Shown here: positions 25,581 through 40,336 of the stretch, piece after piece
How the letters are laid out: every line of letters begins with the position of its first letter
Numbering within the stretch: position 1 is the stretch's first letter
Program-made: the position numbers and the translations under genes
Assembly: GCA_036583965.1 (NCBI GenBank)
Contig: JAZBQD010000001.1
Location: forward strand, 28,492,597 to 28,556,596
Length of the DNA stretch: 64,000 nucleotides
DNA from: Prunella strophiata
Taxonomy: Eukaryota > Chordata > Aves > Passeriformes > Prunellidae
Direction of reading: 5' to 3'
The notes under the pieces: model-generated
What the model saw: only the letters and a program-made list of their open reading frames with translations
Told to the model about the DNA's origin: nothing
The model's database searches: none

Positions 25581-28500
25581 CTTCCACAACCTACAGCTCC
25601 ATTATGAAGCAGCAGTCTCCAATTATTTTAAAGTTCAGCTTCCTCATATTAAAAATAGTTTCTGCAGAACATTAAAAAAACTGACAAAAAGTTAATTTTC
25701 TTGCATCTTCAGTACGGTAGAAGAAGTGAGTTGGGACAAAAGGAGTTCCTTGGCTTTTTTTTAGTAGTGTATATGTTCTAACAGGGGTGACCTGGAAAAG
25801 AGCTGAGAAAGGTACAAGGAAAAGAATGGCATAAAGCACTCAAACCTGTCAAGCCAGATGTGACTTGACAATTTTTTTTAATTAATCCAAGTAAAACTCC
25901 TGAAAACAGGATCTGTATTTCTATAAAAATCATTTCACTGGCAGAAGAATTTACCTCTGGATTGTGTACCTGGCAAAGGGAGTAGTAACAGATCCACTAA
26001 TCATTATATACCTGCTTGCTTTCTGAGATAGGAATATGTGAAGTTTTCAAATGGAAAATGAATGTGAATCATGCAACTGAATTTACCACTTAGTAGAAGC
26101 CTTTTAAACTTAACTGAGGGCATGCAGGGAAATGGAAAGCCTTCAAAGCAATCTAATGTACAACACAGCTGTATCAGGCACCTACTAGCTTCAGCTTTCA
26201 AAGAAGACTGCTGGTGTCAGGGCCTGAGTCTGCATTCAGCTAGATGTGCCTGGAAGTCATTCATACCCACTTGTTATAGACAACTCACAGTATGTACATT
26301 CACATTCATGGTACACATCCCTTCTCCAGAAACTCACATTCTCTTACTCATATCCTCCATTGATACATTAAATAAGAAAAGGGTCCTTGAGTATAAAGTG
26401 AAGACTGCTGGAAGACAAGAACACAATCCAGAGTACAGGAAGGGGAAGTGTACAGATACCTAGAGAAAGCCAAAACTCAAGCAGCAGCTCATGTCCACAT
26501 ATATTAACTGAGTATCAGCGCTCCTGTCTGCATTACAAATTAAATGTTTGCCTAAGCTATCTAGACCACAAAGGTTTTTGAATTATTGTCATCATATATT
26601 TTCCTCACTCTTTTTGGCACGAAGGAACGTTTGAAGGACTCACACAGACATTAGTCAAGAATTGGGATACTGTCTGTTCTTGGCTAGAGTTTATGCAATG
26701 ACATTAGAAAGAATTTTTAGAAACATGTCTGGCATTAAGGTGAATAATCAAGTGGTTAAATATATAGTTTAAATGCTATTCTATACTCAAAAATACAATT
26801 TTATTAATACATGTATTTGAAACAAAACTAATGCAGGTCCATAGAGAATATATTAGCAAAAATTCCACAACCTAATTATCATGTAGATTTGTAGGAACAT
26901 CACTGTCATCCCTGAAATTATGTCAATGAAGTGAGCGAGCTATGAAAAGATGAATTGGGGTTAGTCTTTGCCAGATATTTATTTTCCTTCATTTATTACA
27001 GAAGAAAAACTCAAAGAGTTCAGTCATGCTTATGGTTGTTTTAAAAGATAGTAAACTAGAAGAATGATTTTTCAAAATACAAATGATTAGGCTGTACGTT
27101 AATTTTCATTAAGTGAGTCATTAAGAGGAAGTGAAAAGAAAGATAGATGTACTAGTCCAGGAGAATCAAAGTGAAGGAACAGGACAATTCTACTCACTAG
27201 TCCCAGCAAGTCTAGAGGAACAGCAAATTAATTAATATTTCATGGTTTTTTTAATGCTGTTAGCAATGCAGAAGAACAGCTAAAAACAATTTTATAATAT
27301 TTACTGCTATATTTATCTCAAAAAAATATTGGATTTTTGTCTAAAATATCCCCAAACCCACAAAGAATCATTTGAAATGATTGATTTCGGTAGTAGCATC
27401 AAATACCTAATAAAAGTTAATGTTCTGAAAGAATGGAGGGTGGCAGGGAGAAGACAAGCAAATATACCAGACACCTGCAAGTGCCTGGATTCTTGCAACA
27501 CTTCAGCAATCAATTTTGTTTCTATAACAGCCATTCTGTGGAGATCCTGGGCATGCTGGTGGGGCACACCGACTAACTTCAACTCTTTGTTTTACTTGTC
27601 AAGAAAATTATTCTGGTTAAAATAGCATTATTTCACACACAGACCGTGAGACCAACTTAACCATCTAAAGCTTCACCTGATATAACAAAATCTTTTCAAC
27701 CAGAAAAAATTATGTCTTTATCTCAAACACAGTAAGAATGGTACAAAACCCAAACACTGGGTTTTACTTCATTGCTCTTTTCCATCATTTGAGATCAGGA
27801 CCAGAATGTCTGACATAGCCCTTCTGGGTGATGGTTTCCCCTTTAATAGACTCTCCAGTGCATTTTCTACTGCACTTTCAGAGTGTAGTAAATGAACTTG
27901 GTCTCAGGACAGTTACCCACATTTTCTGTAACAAGGGTATTTTCAAAACTAACAGCCAGCAGGCAGCTGCAAGGACAAAATTGGTCTGTCTGAAGCTCCT
28001 TCCAGCTCTCTAGTGGCAAATGTGAAATACTATAATTCCTCCCTGTATATTTCTGGCTATTATTTTTTATTGGACTAGTTATAGCTGTGTCCCAAGAAAA
28101 ATAGGGCTCATCAGGTAACAGAAACCAGGCAAAAGAAATAATAATTTCTAGGAACCCTGGACATTAATCTTACTCAAGGTTTCATACTGCACTGCTCCTT
28201 CTGCTTTAAGAAAAGCAAAGCATTGTGAACACAAATATAGTCACACACAAGCTGTGACTTTCCAAAGCAGACAATTAATATTGGAAGACTGAAGGGGAGT
28301 GGCAGGTGCAAACTAATTGAAAATAAGAATTCCAAAATGGTGCTACCTTTAAAATATTTTTGTTTAAAATCCTTACATGTGCATGGGAAATGTGGGAGTG
28401 GCTTTATGATGATTCTGCCTCAGCTGGTACCAGGTTCTGTGTTAAATGCAGACAGTTACAGCAACTCTTAGAAAGAAAGCAAAAACAAAGGTTTCCACAA

Positions 28501-28750
28501 TTTTCTCAAATTTTCTTTGTAACAGAGCACATCTACTTCAGGTCAGGCATCAGCCACTGTGTTCTCAAGTACTACATGTCCTCAGCTTTTAAATGTGGTG
28601 CTTTCTTATGGTTTTAATCAAAAAAGGTCTTTGGCAGCCATGAATCCCTAAAGATTGTTATAAAAAAAATATATCGTTTTCTACACTAGGCAAGAATGTT
28701 TCAAAATTTATCCATCTTTATCACCATATGGTCAACTTTTTCAATGCATT

Positions 28751-28775
28751 CTAATTAGGACTACATCCTAATTAG
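28751..28775. promoter_or_regulatory. Perfect inverted repeat with two CTAATTAG homeodomain-type sites
   Basis: Arms CTAATTAGGA (28751-28760) and TCCTAATTAG (28766-28775) are exact reverse complements separated by CTACA. Each arm contains CTAATTAG, itself palindromic and carrying the TAATTA core bound by many homeodomain proteins. The two cores lie 17 bases apart centre to centre. The sequence fact is certain; a regulatory role is inference. Confidence 0.4.
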
Positions 28776-31683
28776 ATCTATATCTTTAGCAGTGACTATT
28801 GTGCTGTGGGTCTGCTCACCAAGACAGCTCTCTTTAGTTTGTTTTCAGAGGAAGCTCTAAATGCTGAAGCTGAGAAATATGTATTTCATCAGCTGAATAT
28901 TTTTCAGCATTTTTCTGTTCAATTGCCTGAACAGAAACCAGATGCAAATCAGGGTAAGATAATACTTCTCTTTCTGAGGTCTTAATACCTTGTAGGGTGT
29001 GATTAGAAGTACTGCAGTAGAATACAAGTTTTTTCTAGAGATTTCTTTTCTAAAAGCACTGTCCTCCTTTTCTGCACACATGGAGATGATGAGTTTTCAC
29101 AGAAAACTCTCAGGTAAAGTTTTCCAGACCTGTCTCTAAGCCACTATACCTTCCTGCTGGTTCATTGCTTCAAGTATTGAATTCATCCATTTGACTGGTG
29201 GATGAAAAATAAAAAATCAGGAGTAAAGAGAAAAAGCAAGGAAGAATGGACATGCAGAAGAATTGTAATACTGAATTCTATTCTTCACCCATGCCTAGCT
29301 GTATCTACAGCACTTGTGGGATTGGAGCTGACAAATCCAAGCAAAAAGACAAGCTGCATCACTGCTGAACAAGGAAATTCAGATGATAGCTGCTGGGCAA
29401 AGTGCTCAGCTGTTCAGACCAGGTTTCTAGGATGAATGCAGTGCTCCTACAACAACCCAGCAATTTCAATCTAGTTCTGGAGCATCAACAATACATGACA
29501 AAGCACACCAACAAAACCTAAGCACAGGCATGTCCCTCAGCTTCTCACAGAGAGCTTCCAATTCTGTAGTAAGCCCACAGCTGCCTTGTGGTGTAGCATT
29601 CATTCCTGATTGTGAGCACAAGGAAGTCAGCAGTAATAGAAATAAAGCAATTAGATGTGGAGAGAGGCTCATGCTGCCTTTACAGAACACCCTGAGCAGA
29701 TTTCATGAGTGATATTAGCCTGACACTTCCCTTGCCAGTGCCTAGTTTTCTTACAAGAAAAATGTGGATAACAAGTGAAAATACACATGTATTTTTCTTG
29801 TAGTACAGTATTTGTAAAGCTACTAAACTTACTTGGCATTACTGTTGAATTTTATGTGCAAACACACTAAAAATTGTGTTATAAATGATGAGGGGTTGAA
29901 TTTTTGGTTGGATTGTTTTGATGGCTTGTCATGGTTGGGTTTTTTTCAAATTTATGATTTTTTTTGCTTTCTACCCCACATCTTTGTCTAAAGTTGTTAA
30001 GTGCCATAAAATGTATTTACATGCTATACATTTCACACTGCAATATTTAATCCTCCATAATATTGAGAAAATGCACTCTGTTCTTTGAAGGTAGCAGTAC
30101 ATCTCACATGTTATTACTAGAAAAGGTCATGAAAAGATCAATACATGCCTTGTGCTTACATATCTTACTAGAGAAAATTGTCCTTTACAAGCAGTATTAA
30201 AAAACCTCCCCTAGAAAGAAGCAGAATTATAAGGAATAAAAGTGGTAATTAACAGAAGGCAGATGGAATGCCTTGAACTTTCAAGGTTTGATCCTGTGCA
30301 GCCTAAGAGGAGATAACAGCCAGAATAGATGCTTAACACCAAGCACAGATGTAAGCAGAGCTGACTAAGAACAGTGGGGGAAGGGGGTTGGTTACTTACT
30401 GAGAAGAGGATGGGAATATAAACAGTAAATTAAGCAAAACTGATTCTTCCCAGTACCCCACCCATACATTTTTTTCTAATTATGGCATAATTGCCTGCTG
30501 CTTCTAAGCACTAACTGTATCTCAGAGCTAGTGAAGATTTTACTCATTCACAAAGGAACCAGATAACAAATATAATTTAAAGTTGTGGTGCAAGTCACCA
30601 GCTGCCCCAAAGCCTATTTTAATGATTTGTTGCTACTGCTGTTGTTCTATAGCCTCATTTTTGGTTTGGGGTAGGTGAGCATAACAGAATCAACATTTCC
30701 TATTGTATCCAAGGCCTTGCAAAGATTTGACATTGTAGATTTAAAATGCCTTTCCTTTCCATCATTTAAAATTTGTCAGCCAAAATGTTCATGCTTATCA
30801 CAGCTTCCTTCTTGCATGGCTTCGACCACCGTGAAATCTGCATCATTCCTGTCCTCTTCATGTACAGAAAAGTGAGGTACAAACAAACCAAGTCTGAGAT
30901 CCAAGAGGGATTTTTTTGTTTTGAATGTTGGAGTTACTACAATGTAGGAATCTAAGCCAAAATTTTAATCATAGGCTCATGATTATTATAATCATAGGCT
31001 TTGCTTACTGCCTAAACTCCTCCAATAAGTTAGTTTTCAACATCCCAAATTGTCCATCTGCCTAGGGCTTGGCTTCTGCACATGCACGTCAGGTAGAAGA
31101 GGAAGACCGAAGGATCCAGAACTTTGGATTTCTATCTTGTCAAAACACATAAGGCAAAGTATTTCTGGATATTTTAACTGAGGGTCTGGCCTAGCAGACA
31201 TTCCCACAGTACACTGAATAGGTTGAACTCCATACTATAAGGTTTATCATTAACTTCAACCCCAGAAACATTGCCCCAGTTCATCAATTTTTAGGATATC
31301 CTAGTAAAGAGAACACTCACCCAAAAAAGAAAAAAGCTCTTGTCCTGAATATATTCAGAAGTGACTTCATAAGGCTCATCACTACAAGAACAGATTTTCT
31401 CCTACATCTCATGAAATGCCCCCCATTCCTTTCCCATTCACTGTATTTGAATCCTGAGAGTCCCTTTTGAACCCTCAGAGAACAGACCAACTTCAGCAGA
31501 GAGACTGGTAATATCTCCACATAGAACAGCCTCCAGTCACACACAGCACAGCTCCAGTGAGGATGGGGGCAGAGCCCTTGCCAGACAGAGGCAAGGAAGA
31601 CAACACTAGCAACCTGCATATTGTGCTCACCACTAGTCAATCCTGTTTCACAAAAGAAAACTGTTAAATAACTTAGTATTTTG

Positions 31684-31766
31684 CTACCGTGGTGTGGGGT
31701 TTTGTTAGGGTTTCTTGGGTGGTTGGTTGGTAGGTAGGTTGCATTTTGGGGGGTGGTTGTTTGTTT
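31684..31766 (+). repeat. G/T-rich tract with GGTT, GTAG and G-run units
   Basis: The plus strand has dense GG and GGG runs: GTGTGGGG, TTAGGG, TTGGGTGGTTGGTTGGTAGG, TAGGTTG and a G6 run. It contains no long C tract. The spacing of the G runs would allow a G-quadruplex on the plus strand. This is a base-composition observation and no specific element is recognised. Confidence 0.8.
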
Positions 31767-34533
31767 TATTTGGTTCTTTTTTCATTAATATTATTTAAAT
31801 CACAGCAAGATTCCCAATTTAAAAAAAAATCCACATTTTGGGCATCTTCTGGGGTAGAAATCAGTTTTGGTGTGTAGGTGTGCAGCTCATTTGGCTTACT
31901 AACTCCCTTTGTAGAGTAGCTCAGTAGGCAACCATCTCCATCTGTTGAATTTTGTAGTCTTGCTGAGAAATCAAGGTCTCTTCTGAATTTTGCATGGAAA
32001 GTTTTGACTCTCAGTTTTCCTGGTAGGAAAAGAAGGGCCAAAACAGTGTGGTGTTTAATCCTTGTCTCTTACTTGTACAGCTCCTCTCACAAAGACACTG
32101 GGACTGCAACCTGCATGCCCACATCCAAGAGAGGGTCAGCTTTCAAAACTGGCATATTCAAGCCTGTATACTGATTTTCAGGCATTTCCTCAGAGTACTG
32201 CTGTGCTCCTTCCCTGGTAGGTTCTTGTGTCCCAGGTATATGTGCCCACTTTATCATATGCCAAGCAAGAATCTCTTACCAGACTGAGGATCAGTTCACT
32301 GTACCCAGCTGCCACAAACTTACTTCAGCTCCTCATCCAGATACTTCAGCAAAGAAATGCTGTTAAAACAGCTGCCTCCACCTGGAAGCAGTTTCTGTGT
32401 CTGGCTGCAGATCTTCAATATTGCAGAAGGTAGAGCCCAAACACAGGCTTGTGAAGGTGGCTAACACCCCTGATCCCAACTCTGTACATTTCAGGAATAA
32501 AAAGGATTTTTATCTCTAATTGTTTTCAAAGGAGGGTTACTTCCCAGGCATTGTCTACAATAGATTATTCTGCCTTTTTCTTTTTATAGCTCACAACATC
32601 TAGCTAACTAATAACAGGGCAGTTTCCACAGGGGGGTCATCCATGTCCTATTACCATAAAGTGACCAATTGTCAGTATGTAGCCCTGTTTACTTAAGCTG
32701 TTGCCTAGAAACTATTGTGCTTTTCCATTTGAAGCTCAGCTTTGTTGCAACACAGACAAACAATGAGATACCACCATGTGGGCAAATAAGCAGCAGCCTG
32801 CCTCCAGTAGTTTACACCTATTGTTTCACTTCCCATAAGGGGTGATTTTTGTTAGTGAAAATATTTTGGCCCAAGACATCCTGTAGTGTGACTAAAAATC
32901 AATCTTATTATTTTCAGGACTCTCTGGGAAAACAATATATAACTTCTTTCTTCTTTTCTCTTGGAACCCACAGTCCTGAACTGTTTTATTATTACAGGCT
33001 TTTCTTGTTCAGGTTTAAACATAGGAGACACTTGAGCCAAGACTGTGTTTAAGATTAGGTACCTCTGTCTGTGAGACCTGCTCTGTGAGAGATACAGAGT
33101 CAGTTCTTATTCTTCATTGTTCTCTTACTCTGGAAGGAGTGCAAGAGCCCCAAAATACAGATTACATTTTAGCCTTTTTCTAATACTTCTCTGCATATAT
33201 CCAGTCATAAAATAAAGCCTATGGCATTACTAAATAGGTGCATTGTAAATGCAAACTTCCCCTCATGGTTATCAAAACCAAACAGCTAGTACAGACTGAT
33301 AGGGAAAGTTAAAGTGAGCAACCACTCCTGATGGGAGAACAGTCCCTTCATTCACATCAGTGATTTGGAGGGAGCTGAGGGAATATAAATGAAGCAAAAT
33401 ATTGATTTTTAACTTCCATTATTTCTTAGTCTTGGTAGCAACTCAATGTACTTTAGACATGGATTTTCTTAGGCACTGAACAGGCACAAACAATTGCCCT
33501 TTTTGTGTTCCTCACCTCAGCACATCAGACACGGAAAGCAATAGGGAATCAATAATAACTGCACATAAACACATGCCTGGGCTGGAGGTTTCCTTCTGAT
33601 CCAAGTGTCAGGCTGAGACCCTCACCTATGCAGAGATCTGTAACTCCCCAACACTTTGAAATGCAATCTTCCTACCAGAGACTAACAATAGAGGTTGCAA
33701 TGACTATGTCCCCAGGCTTGGTTTTCTGAGACTAGTCTAGGTAGTCTGCATTTTATTATGTATAGATATGGACAGATAAAACTGGGCAAAATACTTTTCT
33801 CCCTAAATCTGATTAAATAGATTTTATTAAGTTTCCTTCATCTTTTCTGGGTTACAAACCTCAGTCTGGATTTTTATGCAATTTCAGGCTACTAGGAAAG
33901 ACAATTCTGCAGATTCAGTTGGAGGTGAACTTTCCTTGCATCTGCATTAGACCTCTCCAGTCACTCAGTAACTTTTCCATTTGCCTCAGTTACATAACCA
34001 CTCTTGAAATAACATATGGATTTACTATAGAAATTCAGTTGCTCACACTGTTTGAAAGGGAGCACAATCACTGACCTTGAAATATCTCAGCAATAATTCT
34101 AGCTGATTCTCTAAGAGGTGAAATAAATATTCTTCCAAGATATGGTCATTATAACAACCCACATCCCTAAGCCTGTGCCTTGGTTTAGGACTACCTTGCC
34201 TGACAAAGCTGTTTAGGGTGTATATAGAATACTTGTGCCTATAATGAGTCCATATATGTTATTACACTCTATACAGGTTTCTTCAACTATGTGAGAGTGA
34301 GTTTCGGTGTGCAAATTAGATTAGGCTCGTTCTGGTGCAAGTTTATGCTGTTAAACAAGCACATCCAGTCAATATTTAATTTAGAGCAGACAATACAGGG
34401 CAGACTGATCATTTCCACAGTGGTTGTAGGCAAATTGTGTGCAAAATAGCACAGCATTGACAGTGAAAATAAAATACAAATATCATCTCTTTAAAAACAG
34501 ATAGTTTCATCTCTTGCCTGACTGAACAACTAA

Positions 34534-34569
34534 ACAAAAAAAAAAAAAAAAAAACAAAACAAAAATTAA
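34534..34569. repeat. A-rich homopolymer tract
   Basis: A run of about 19 A is followed by CAAAACAAAAA. Similar short A or T runs occur at 1196-1215, 2730-2746 (T), 13654-13668, 17401-17418 and 37151-37169. None is tied to a recognisable element. Confidence 0.9.
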
Positions 34570-35177
34570 TCAATTAATGCAAAGAAAAATGACCAAAATG
34601 TGAATAAGCACTATCTCCAGTGCTTGCTAAAAACATTTGCAGCCATGCTAAGCTTACATTACATACAACTTCAAGTATGAGGATCTCAAAGTAAATATTA
34701 TCTGTGAAAATATCATCTGAGTTACTTTAGTTAAGGTGCTGCAAAAGCTATAGAATATTTTTTGAGCTTGTTTGGGTTTTTTGTTCTCAAAAATAAGCTC
34801 CAGTTCTCTATGCACCTTAAAAAAAAATTAGCAATTCACATTGAATGTTCCCAGTATTCCATATGGATTAGCAAGCAAGGCTGAGAATAAGCCCAAGAGT
34901 AACATGGATGAGGCACTTTGCGGGAAAGTGCAACAAATACATTAGCAAATATTTCAGTGGTTATTTCACTAATGGTCATGAAAGCATGGTAAATTGGCTT
35001 TTGAAATATTCTACTGATATTCCTTGAAAACACAGTCCTGACAAAAGAATTCTTGTTTTTCAAAGGTTTGCCCATGAACATTTCTTTCTTCCCCTCATTT
35101 ATCCCCTTTCTTGTCTACCCATCACTTTTCCCCCAGAAGAGTTCCCTTGATATCTATTCATGTACTTTCTTTCCCAG

Positions 35178-35206
35178 ACACACTCACACACACTCTCTCT
35201 CCCTCC
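35178..35206. repeat. CA/CT dinucleotide-rich tract
   Basis: CACTCACACACACTCTCTCTCCC forms a short imperfect (CA)n(CT)n microsatellite. Confidence 0.8.
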
Positions 35207-38200
35207 ATTTGTTCTGAGACACAAAGAATAGCTCACATATTGACCAAACTTATCAGTTATAGCTAATAAGTTTTGACTGGTATGAAAGACTTCAAGTTCT
35301 ATAAAGTAGCAGAGTATGCAGGCTATTTCAAGGTTAAAAATATTTAAAATTGGCCCACCAAAGAGATGCAGAATAGCAAAAATCCAGATATTTCAACTAC
35401 TAAGATATCTTCATTCTCCCATTGTCTTGCATTACACATTTTGCAACCCAAAATTTGTCAGGTTTAACATGCTCCCTCCACCCCCAGCACAAGACAACTT
35501 TACTTAAGAATCCAATTTGTCTGCCATTCATCAATGCCCTCCACGTGAACCTCGTGGCATCACAGAAACATTTCTATCCCCTGCATTCACAGTGCTGGAG
35601 TCTCTTGAGCCAACAAACTGTCAAATTAGTGCCAACTCATGACAGCTTTATGATATGTAATCTTGTTCACCAGCAAATGGTCTGAGACCCCCTGCTTGCT
35701 ACTGCTGTCATACAAGAAATGCTTTTTTTGTGTGTCTCTGATATATTTATATTTTGAAAGCAGATCCCAGCTGGGAAAGTAGTGGTTTTGCCTCACAAAA
35801 ATCTTTCATACACACACTTAACTGCTCTCTCCATGTGTTACTTAAAAAGCAGCTTTTGCTTGAAAGGTTATGTTAGGGAATAGGAAATTAATTAAAAATT
35901 AATTTAAAATGTACTTTGTCCCTGCTGATTCAATATACTTATGTAGCAAGTGAAAAATCCTTACTCCTTCAACATTCAGTCACAACTGACACACTGAAAA
36001 AAATATCTTGTCAAGGCTATGTGGGCTGTAAAGTCCATGTATCAAAAACTGAGGTGCAGGTAAATTCAGCTTATTCAAACATATTCACAAAGAGGAAAGT
36101 TCACTGGGAAACATTTCTGAAGGTTTCAAGATGATAAACAGTGTACAACAGAACAATGTGGAGAAGTTAGGCAAGTAGAACACACCCTTCTTACACAGAG
36201 TTCTTTGAGACAGCAAGTTAGTCTTTCCTTTACATAACTTTATAATAACCTTATTCTAGTCATTACAATATAAAACAACACCAGTACACTAGTTGACTTT
36301 TTAAATGTATCCTGAAGTACTTAGCTTCTACATCCCTCTTTGTACAAGTGACAGTAGCTGCCTACATTTATTTCTTAATTGGTAGCAGGATTAACCACAA
36401 GAAGTAGCCAAAAAGGAAAAATTAGTGTGTGAGAAATGCTTAAAAGCAAGAATGCTATTTTCAATTTGCTTCATTTATAATTCAAAAAATATAAAGGGTG
36501 TGATTCTGCTAAGTTCCCATACAAAGCACTGTAGTGAAGTCAGTGGAAACACAAAGACTTACAGGAACAAGCCCTATAAACAGAGTAAAAATTAAAGCAA
36601 TAACAAAACAAACAAACAAAAAAGCAAGGGGACATACAGACACAAATGGAAAATATCAGTGGTGACTTTCACTTGAAAAAATTAGTTCTAGAGTCTTACC
36701 TTCAAAAAGCCTCAAGAATAACAGGATTGTGCTAAAAAACAGACTAATTTTCCTCTATTACCTGTTCCTCTGGTCTAGAGAACAGCAGAAAACATTAGTG
36801 GTTTTGTTTAAGGAAAGCTATTCACAGGGGCAGTGTGCATGTCTAGGCTTGAGCTGACCAGTGTTAACTCACAGAGGACTCAGACATACCTTCATGTGGA
36901 GTCTAGCAAGTGGTACCCCCAGACAACACACATAAGAAACAAACAATTAATGGAGAAATTTTCCACCATGCAACCAATCTAGCCATGTTAGGACTTGCAA
37001 AGGCTACAAGGCCATGTAAAACTCACCATTCTCACCCTTCATCAAACCCTAACTCAGGATCCCTGGGCACCAGATAACCCGAGCACTGCACCTCCTCACA
37101 AGGCAGCCAATAACTAGGACACATTCCTGCCACTCAGCTCTTCACCCTCCATACCCCAGAGGAAAAAAAAAAAAAAAAATAACAGCCCCTCTCACCCCAT
37201 GGATGAGGATTCTGGAGCTTTAAGATCAAAAATCATTGCAGATATTCATCTGCTAGTTTTATAATTGAAGCTAAGACACTTATTTCTTTGAGGGGTGTAG
37301 TACTTTTTACATGGCTGGTATTAAAGCTCAGCAATTACAGAAGAGAAGAATCTGCAGCTCATCCCATTTCAACTTTAGTTTATTAGAAAATGTTGCTTTT
37401 TCCTGTACTCTGGCCAACTAGCTGCTATGTCACATAGTCTGATAGTTTGGTATCAACAGAAAATGACAGCACAAGTAAGCAAATTTTCATCCTATATCAA
37501 GCCATACAAATTAGCCCATTTAAAAGTGCAAAGCCCAAAGTTCTTCTATTCTTGTTCTTTCAGGCAGTATTTCAGAAATATCCACATGAATGATGATAAA
37601 ATTTTGCAAAATAATTTTTCCATTGGAGTTTCATCTGGCAGAACCATTGCAAGGTATTAGTTGGAAAGACAGAACCTTAGAGAGTGTTTATGATACCTTA
37701 GTCCTTTAGGTATTTTCTGTCTTCAGATAAGAATTTATAGATCAAGAAGAAAAGAACATTTTATTGCCTGTGTAGTTGTCCATAATAACATGACTTAAAA
37801 CTATTTGAATTAATTTAGTTAAATAAAATCTCAAATCCATTTGGGTTCATCTAGCCAGGGACATCAATGCAATAGGAGTTTGCCATGTTCTAAGAATCAC
37901 AAGCACTATGCCCTGAACCAAGGCAATACAGTCAGTGGCTCTGCATGTACATCTGCCTGCCTATGAGCAGCCAAGAAATGCTACTTGGTCTTTCCTGTCA
38001 CACACCAACAATCCATCTTTCCCATTTACCTGCCATCTAATCAGAAACAGAGAAGTGACCTTTCCACTTGCAAGTTAACGAGTTAGAATTGCTGCTCACT
38101 TCACAGAAGGACAGCCAGAAACTTGAGCAAATATGCGCTCTACAAATGCATTTCAACTATGCCAGGCAGAAAGTCAAGCAGAAAGATGGGTATTTTAGTC

Positions 38201-40260
38201 TTTTTTTTTTCCAGAGAAGTCTTATGCTGTAAATGACATAAATCTCTGTCTCTGCTTGCTCAGTATTAGCACACAGAAAGGCACCTTTCCTCCTTAGCAC
38301 CTGCTTTCAGTCTGAACAGAGGAAGGGAGGTGGCCAAGCTTCTTGACACAATAAAAAATGAAAGCCAATCTCTGGTGTTCCTGCTGAGATGTATCCTTTC
38401 ATCCTCACTGTATGTCCAAAGCAGATAAAAGGGCTAGAGGTATTGTAGTGTATTCAATATATTGTACAGCTTGTATTTATAAATAATAAATTTACTCAAG
38501 TACATCTATAAAATATGCTTATTCATTGTGGTCTATGATCCTTCCATGAACACTGCTGCTAAAAACTTAAATAAAGGGTCACCTGAGGACAGGCTGTAGC
38601 AATGAATATCTCTATTGTATAGCTGAGATTGAACCTTTCTGTAGAGGATCTCAAGCTGATGAAGTTCCATGATTAGAAGCTGGTAAAATTGTATTTGTAG
38701 TCAAGGGAAAACTGCACAGAGCTCAGTATGAAATGTACTCAAACTTGAATGTTCACAACAGTTATAAACAGTCACATTCACAACTGTCACTGTTAACTGA
38801 CAAATAAATTCTAAGGAATGGATCATTATTGCAGATTTTGAAGAAAAGTACTCTAGAAACCCTTCAAACCCCGGTTTGCTACAAACACGCAGTAATCACA
38901 ATATGGTGTTCTTATGCTTTGGAGCCACCTGAGAATGACTTCTGAGAACAATCTGTGTTTATCAAAATTGCCAGACTCAATTATACTTTGAGTGTAAATG
39001 CTTTGGGTCCTGAGAACAGGTATATTGCTTCCATGGAGAAATCAGTTCTGCAGGGAAATCAGATCAATAAATCCCTCCAAAAGTACACTATTTCTTGCTA
39101 ATTTTCCATTGCTGACTACTAAGTAGAGGATCATTAGCCAGCCTGCCTTTCCTTGATCAAGCATGTCATTCACTGCCCCCAAAAGAAGGGATCTGCAGTG
39201 CCATACCAGACAGGCTGTCCTCTAGGGGATCAGAAAGAGCCAGCGCTCCAGGCATCGCTTCACCACTTAGGACTGCATTTGCATTCAGGCTTCTCATAAA
39301 GCAAGAACTGAAAATATTACTTCTAAATAAAGAAGAGCAGGACTCTAATTCATATTTAGTTTCATAGAAGGGCATTAAAATTGATTCTCACCACTGTGCT
39401 AAAGCTTCCCATTTGTTTTCAAAAAGTACTGTTCAGTATTAATAACAGATGCTCTATCCAACTAATCCTTCACATATCCTGTCATTTGTTTAGGCTTTCA
39501 AGCTTGCTGTTCTTAATGGGCTCTTTTTCCAAATAATGCACGTTGTGGTAGATGCTGTATCATTGCAACAGACGGATGTGTCTCTCTGCCTCCCCCCTAC
39601 ACACACATTTTCTGATGTGCCTTTCCAACCTACTACCAGAGTGTTAAAAACCATATCCACACACAAGAGTCATCTTATTTGAACTGCAATGTACTGTACC
39701 CATAGGTGAACTGTGAGTTAAAAGTGAGCATCATTTCATAGATAAGATATTAGAACAGGACACACAAGACACACTGCATTTGATTGCAGGCTCAGCCAGG
39801 AGTCCCTATAGCCTTAGGTAATATCCATAATCCTTAAGATAGACCTTTCTGATCTGTAAAATAAAAATAGCTACATTGTCCATATTTTTTATTATTATTT
39901 TTGAGCAATTCTGAGGCTTACTGTTCTGTACTTGCTGGTGTTCAATATTTAACATCTCAGAACACTGATAGGGATCTCTGAACATTTTAAGGAAGAATAG
40001 GAAGAAAAACAGAAAATAATCCTCATAAGTCAGGCTGTTTCTTTTTTCATGCATATATACTTATAGAAAAACTAACATTTTTCATTCTTTCTTTGCCAGA
40101 AACAGGATACAAACTCTTTGACACAATTAGATAGGAAGAATCAAAGCCCATCTGACAGTTCCCTTCATGAAAAGATTAGAGCCATGGCTGGAGGCAGGAT
40201 CATCTCTCTCTCTCCTTTTCACTGACAAAATCTGTGATAAATTGCCATATAAACCTCATT

Positions 40261-40272
40261 CTCTCTCTCTCT
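40261..40272. repeat. (CT)6 microsatellite
   Basis: Six CT units are visible. A second, similar CT tract lies 50 bases upstream at 40203-40214. Confidence 0.9.
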
Positions 40273-40314
40273 GAGCAATTATGTAGGTGTTGTTTGATTT
40301 TATACAGCTATATA

Positions 40315-40336
40315 TATACCTATATATATAGGTATA
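40315..40336. repeat. 22-nt perfect palindrome TATACC/GGTATA
   Basis: TATACC, a TATATATATA core and GGTATA form an exact self-complementary sequence. It could extrude as a cruciform or simply reflect expansion of a TA tract with a mirrored edge. A related (TA)n(CA)n tract follows at about 40486-40508. Confidence 0.9.

Noticed and set aside
26071..26463. 130-codon plus-strand open frame
   Set aside because: No recognisable motif, an overlapping opposite-strand frame, and ordinary noncoding composition. Frames of this size are expected by chance in 64 kb read in six frames.
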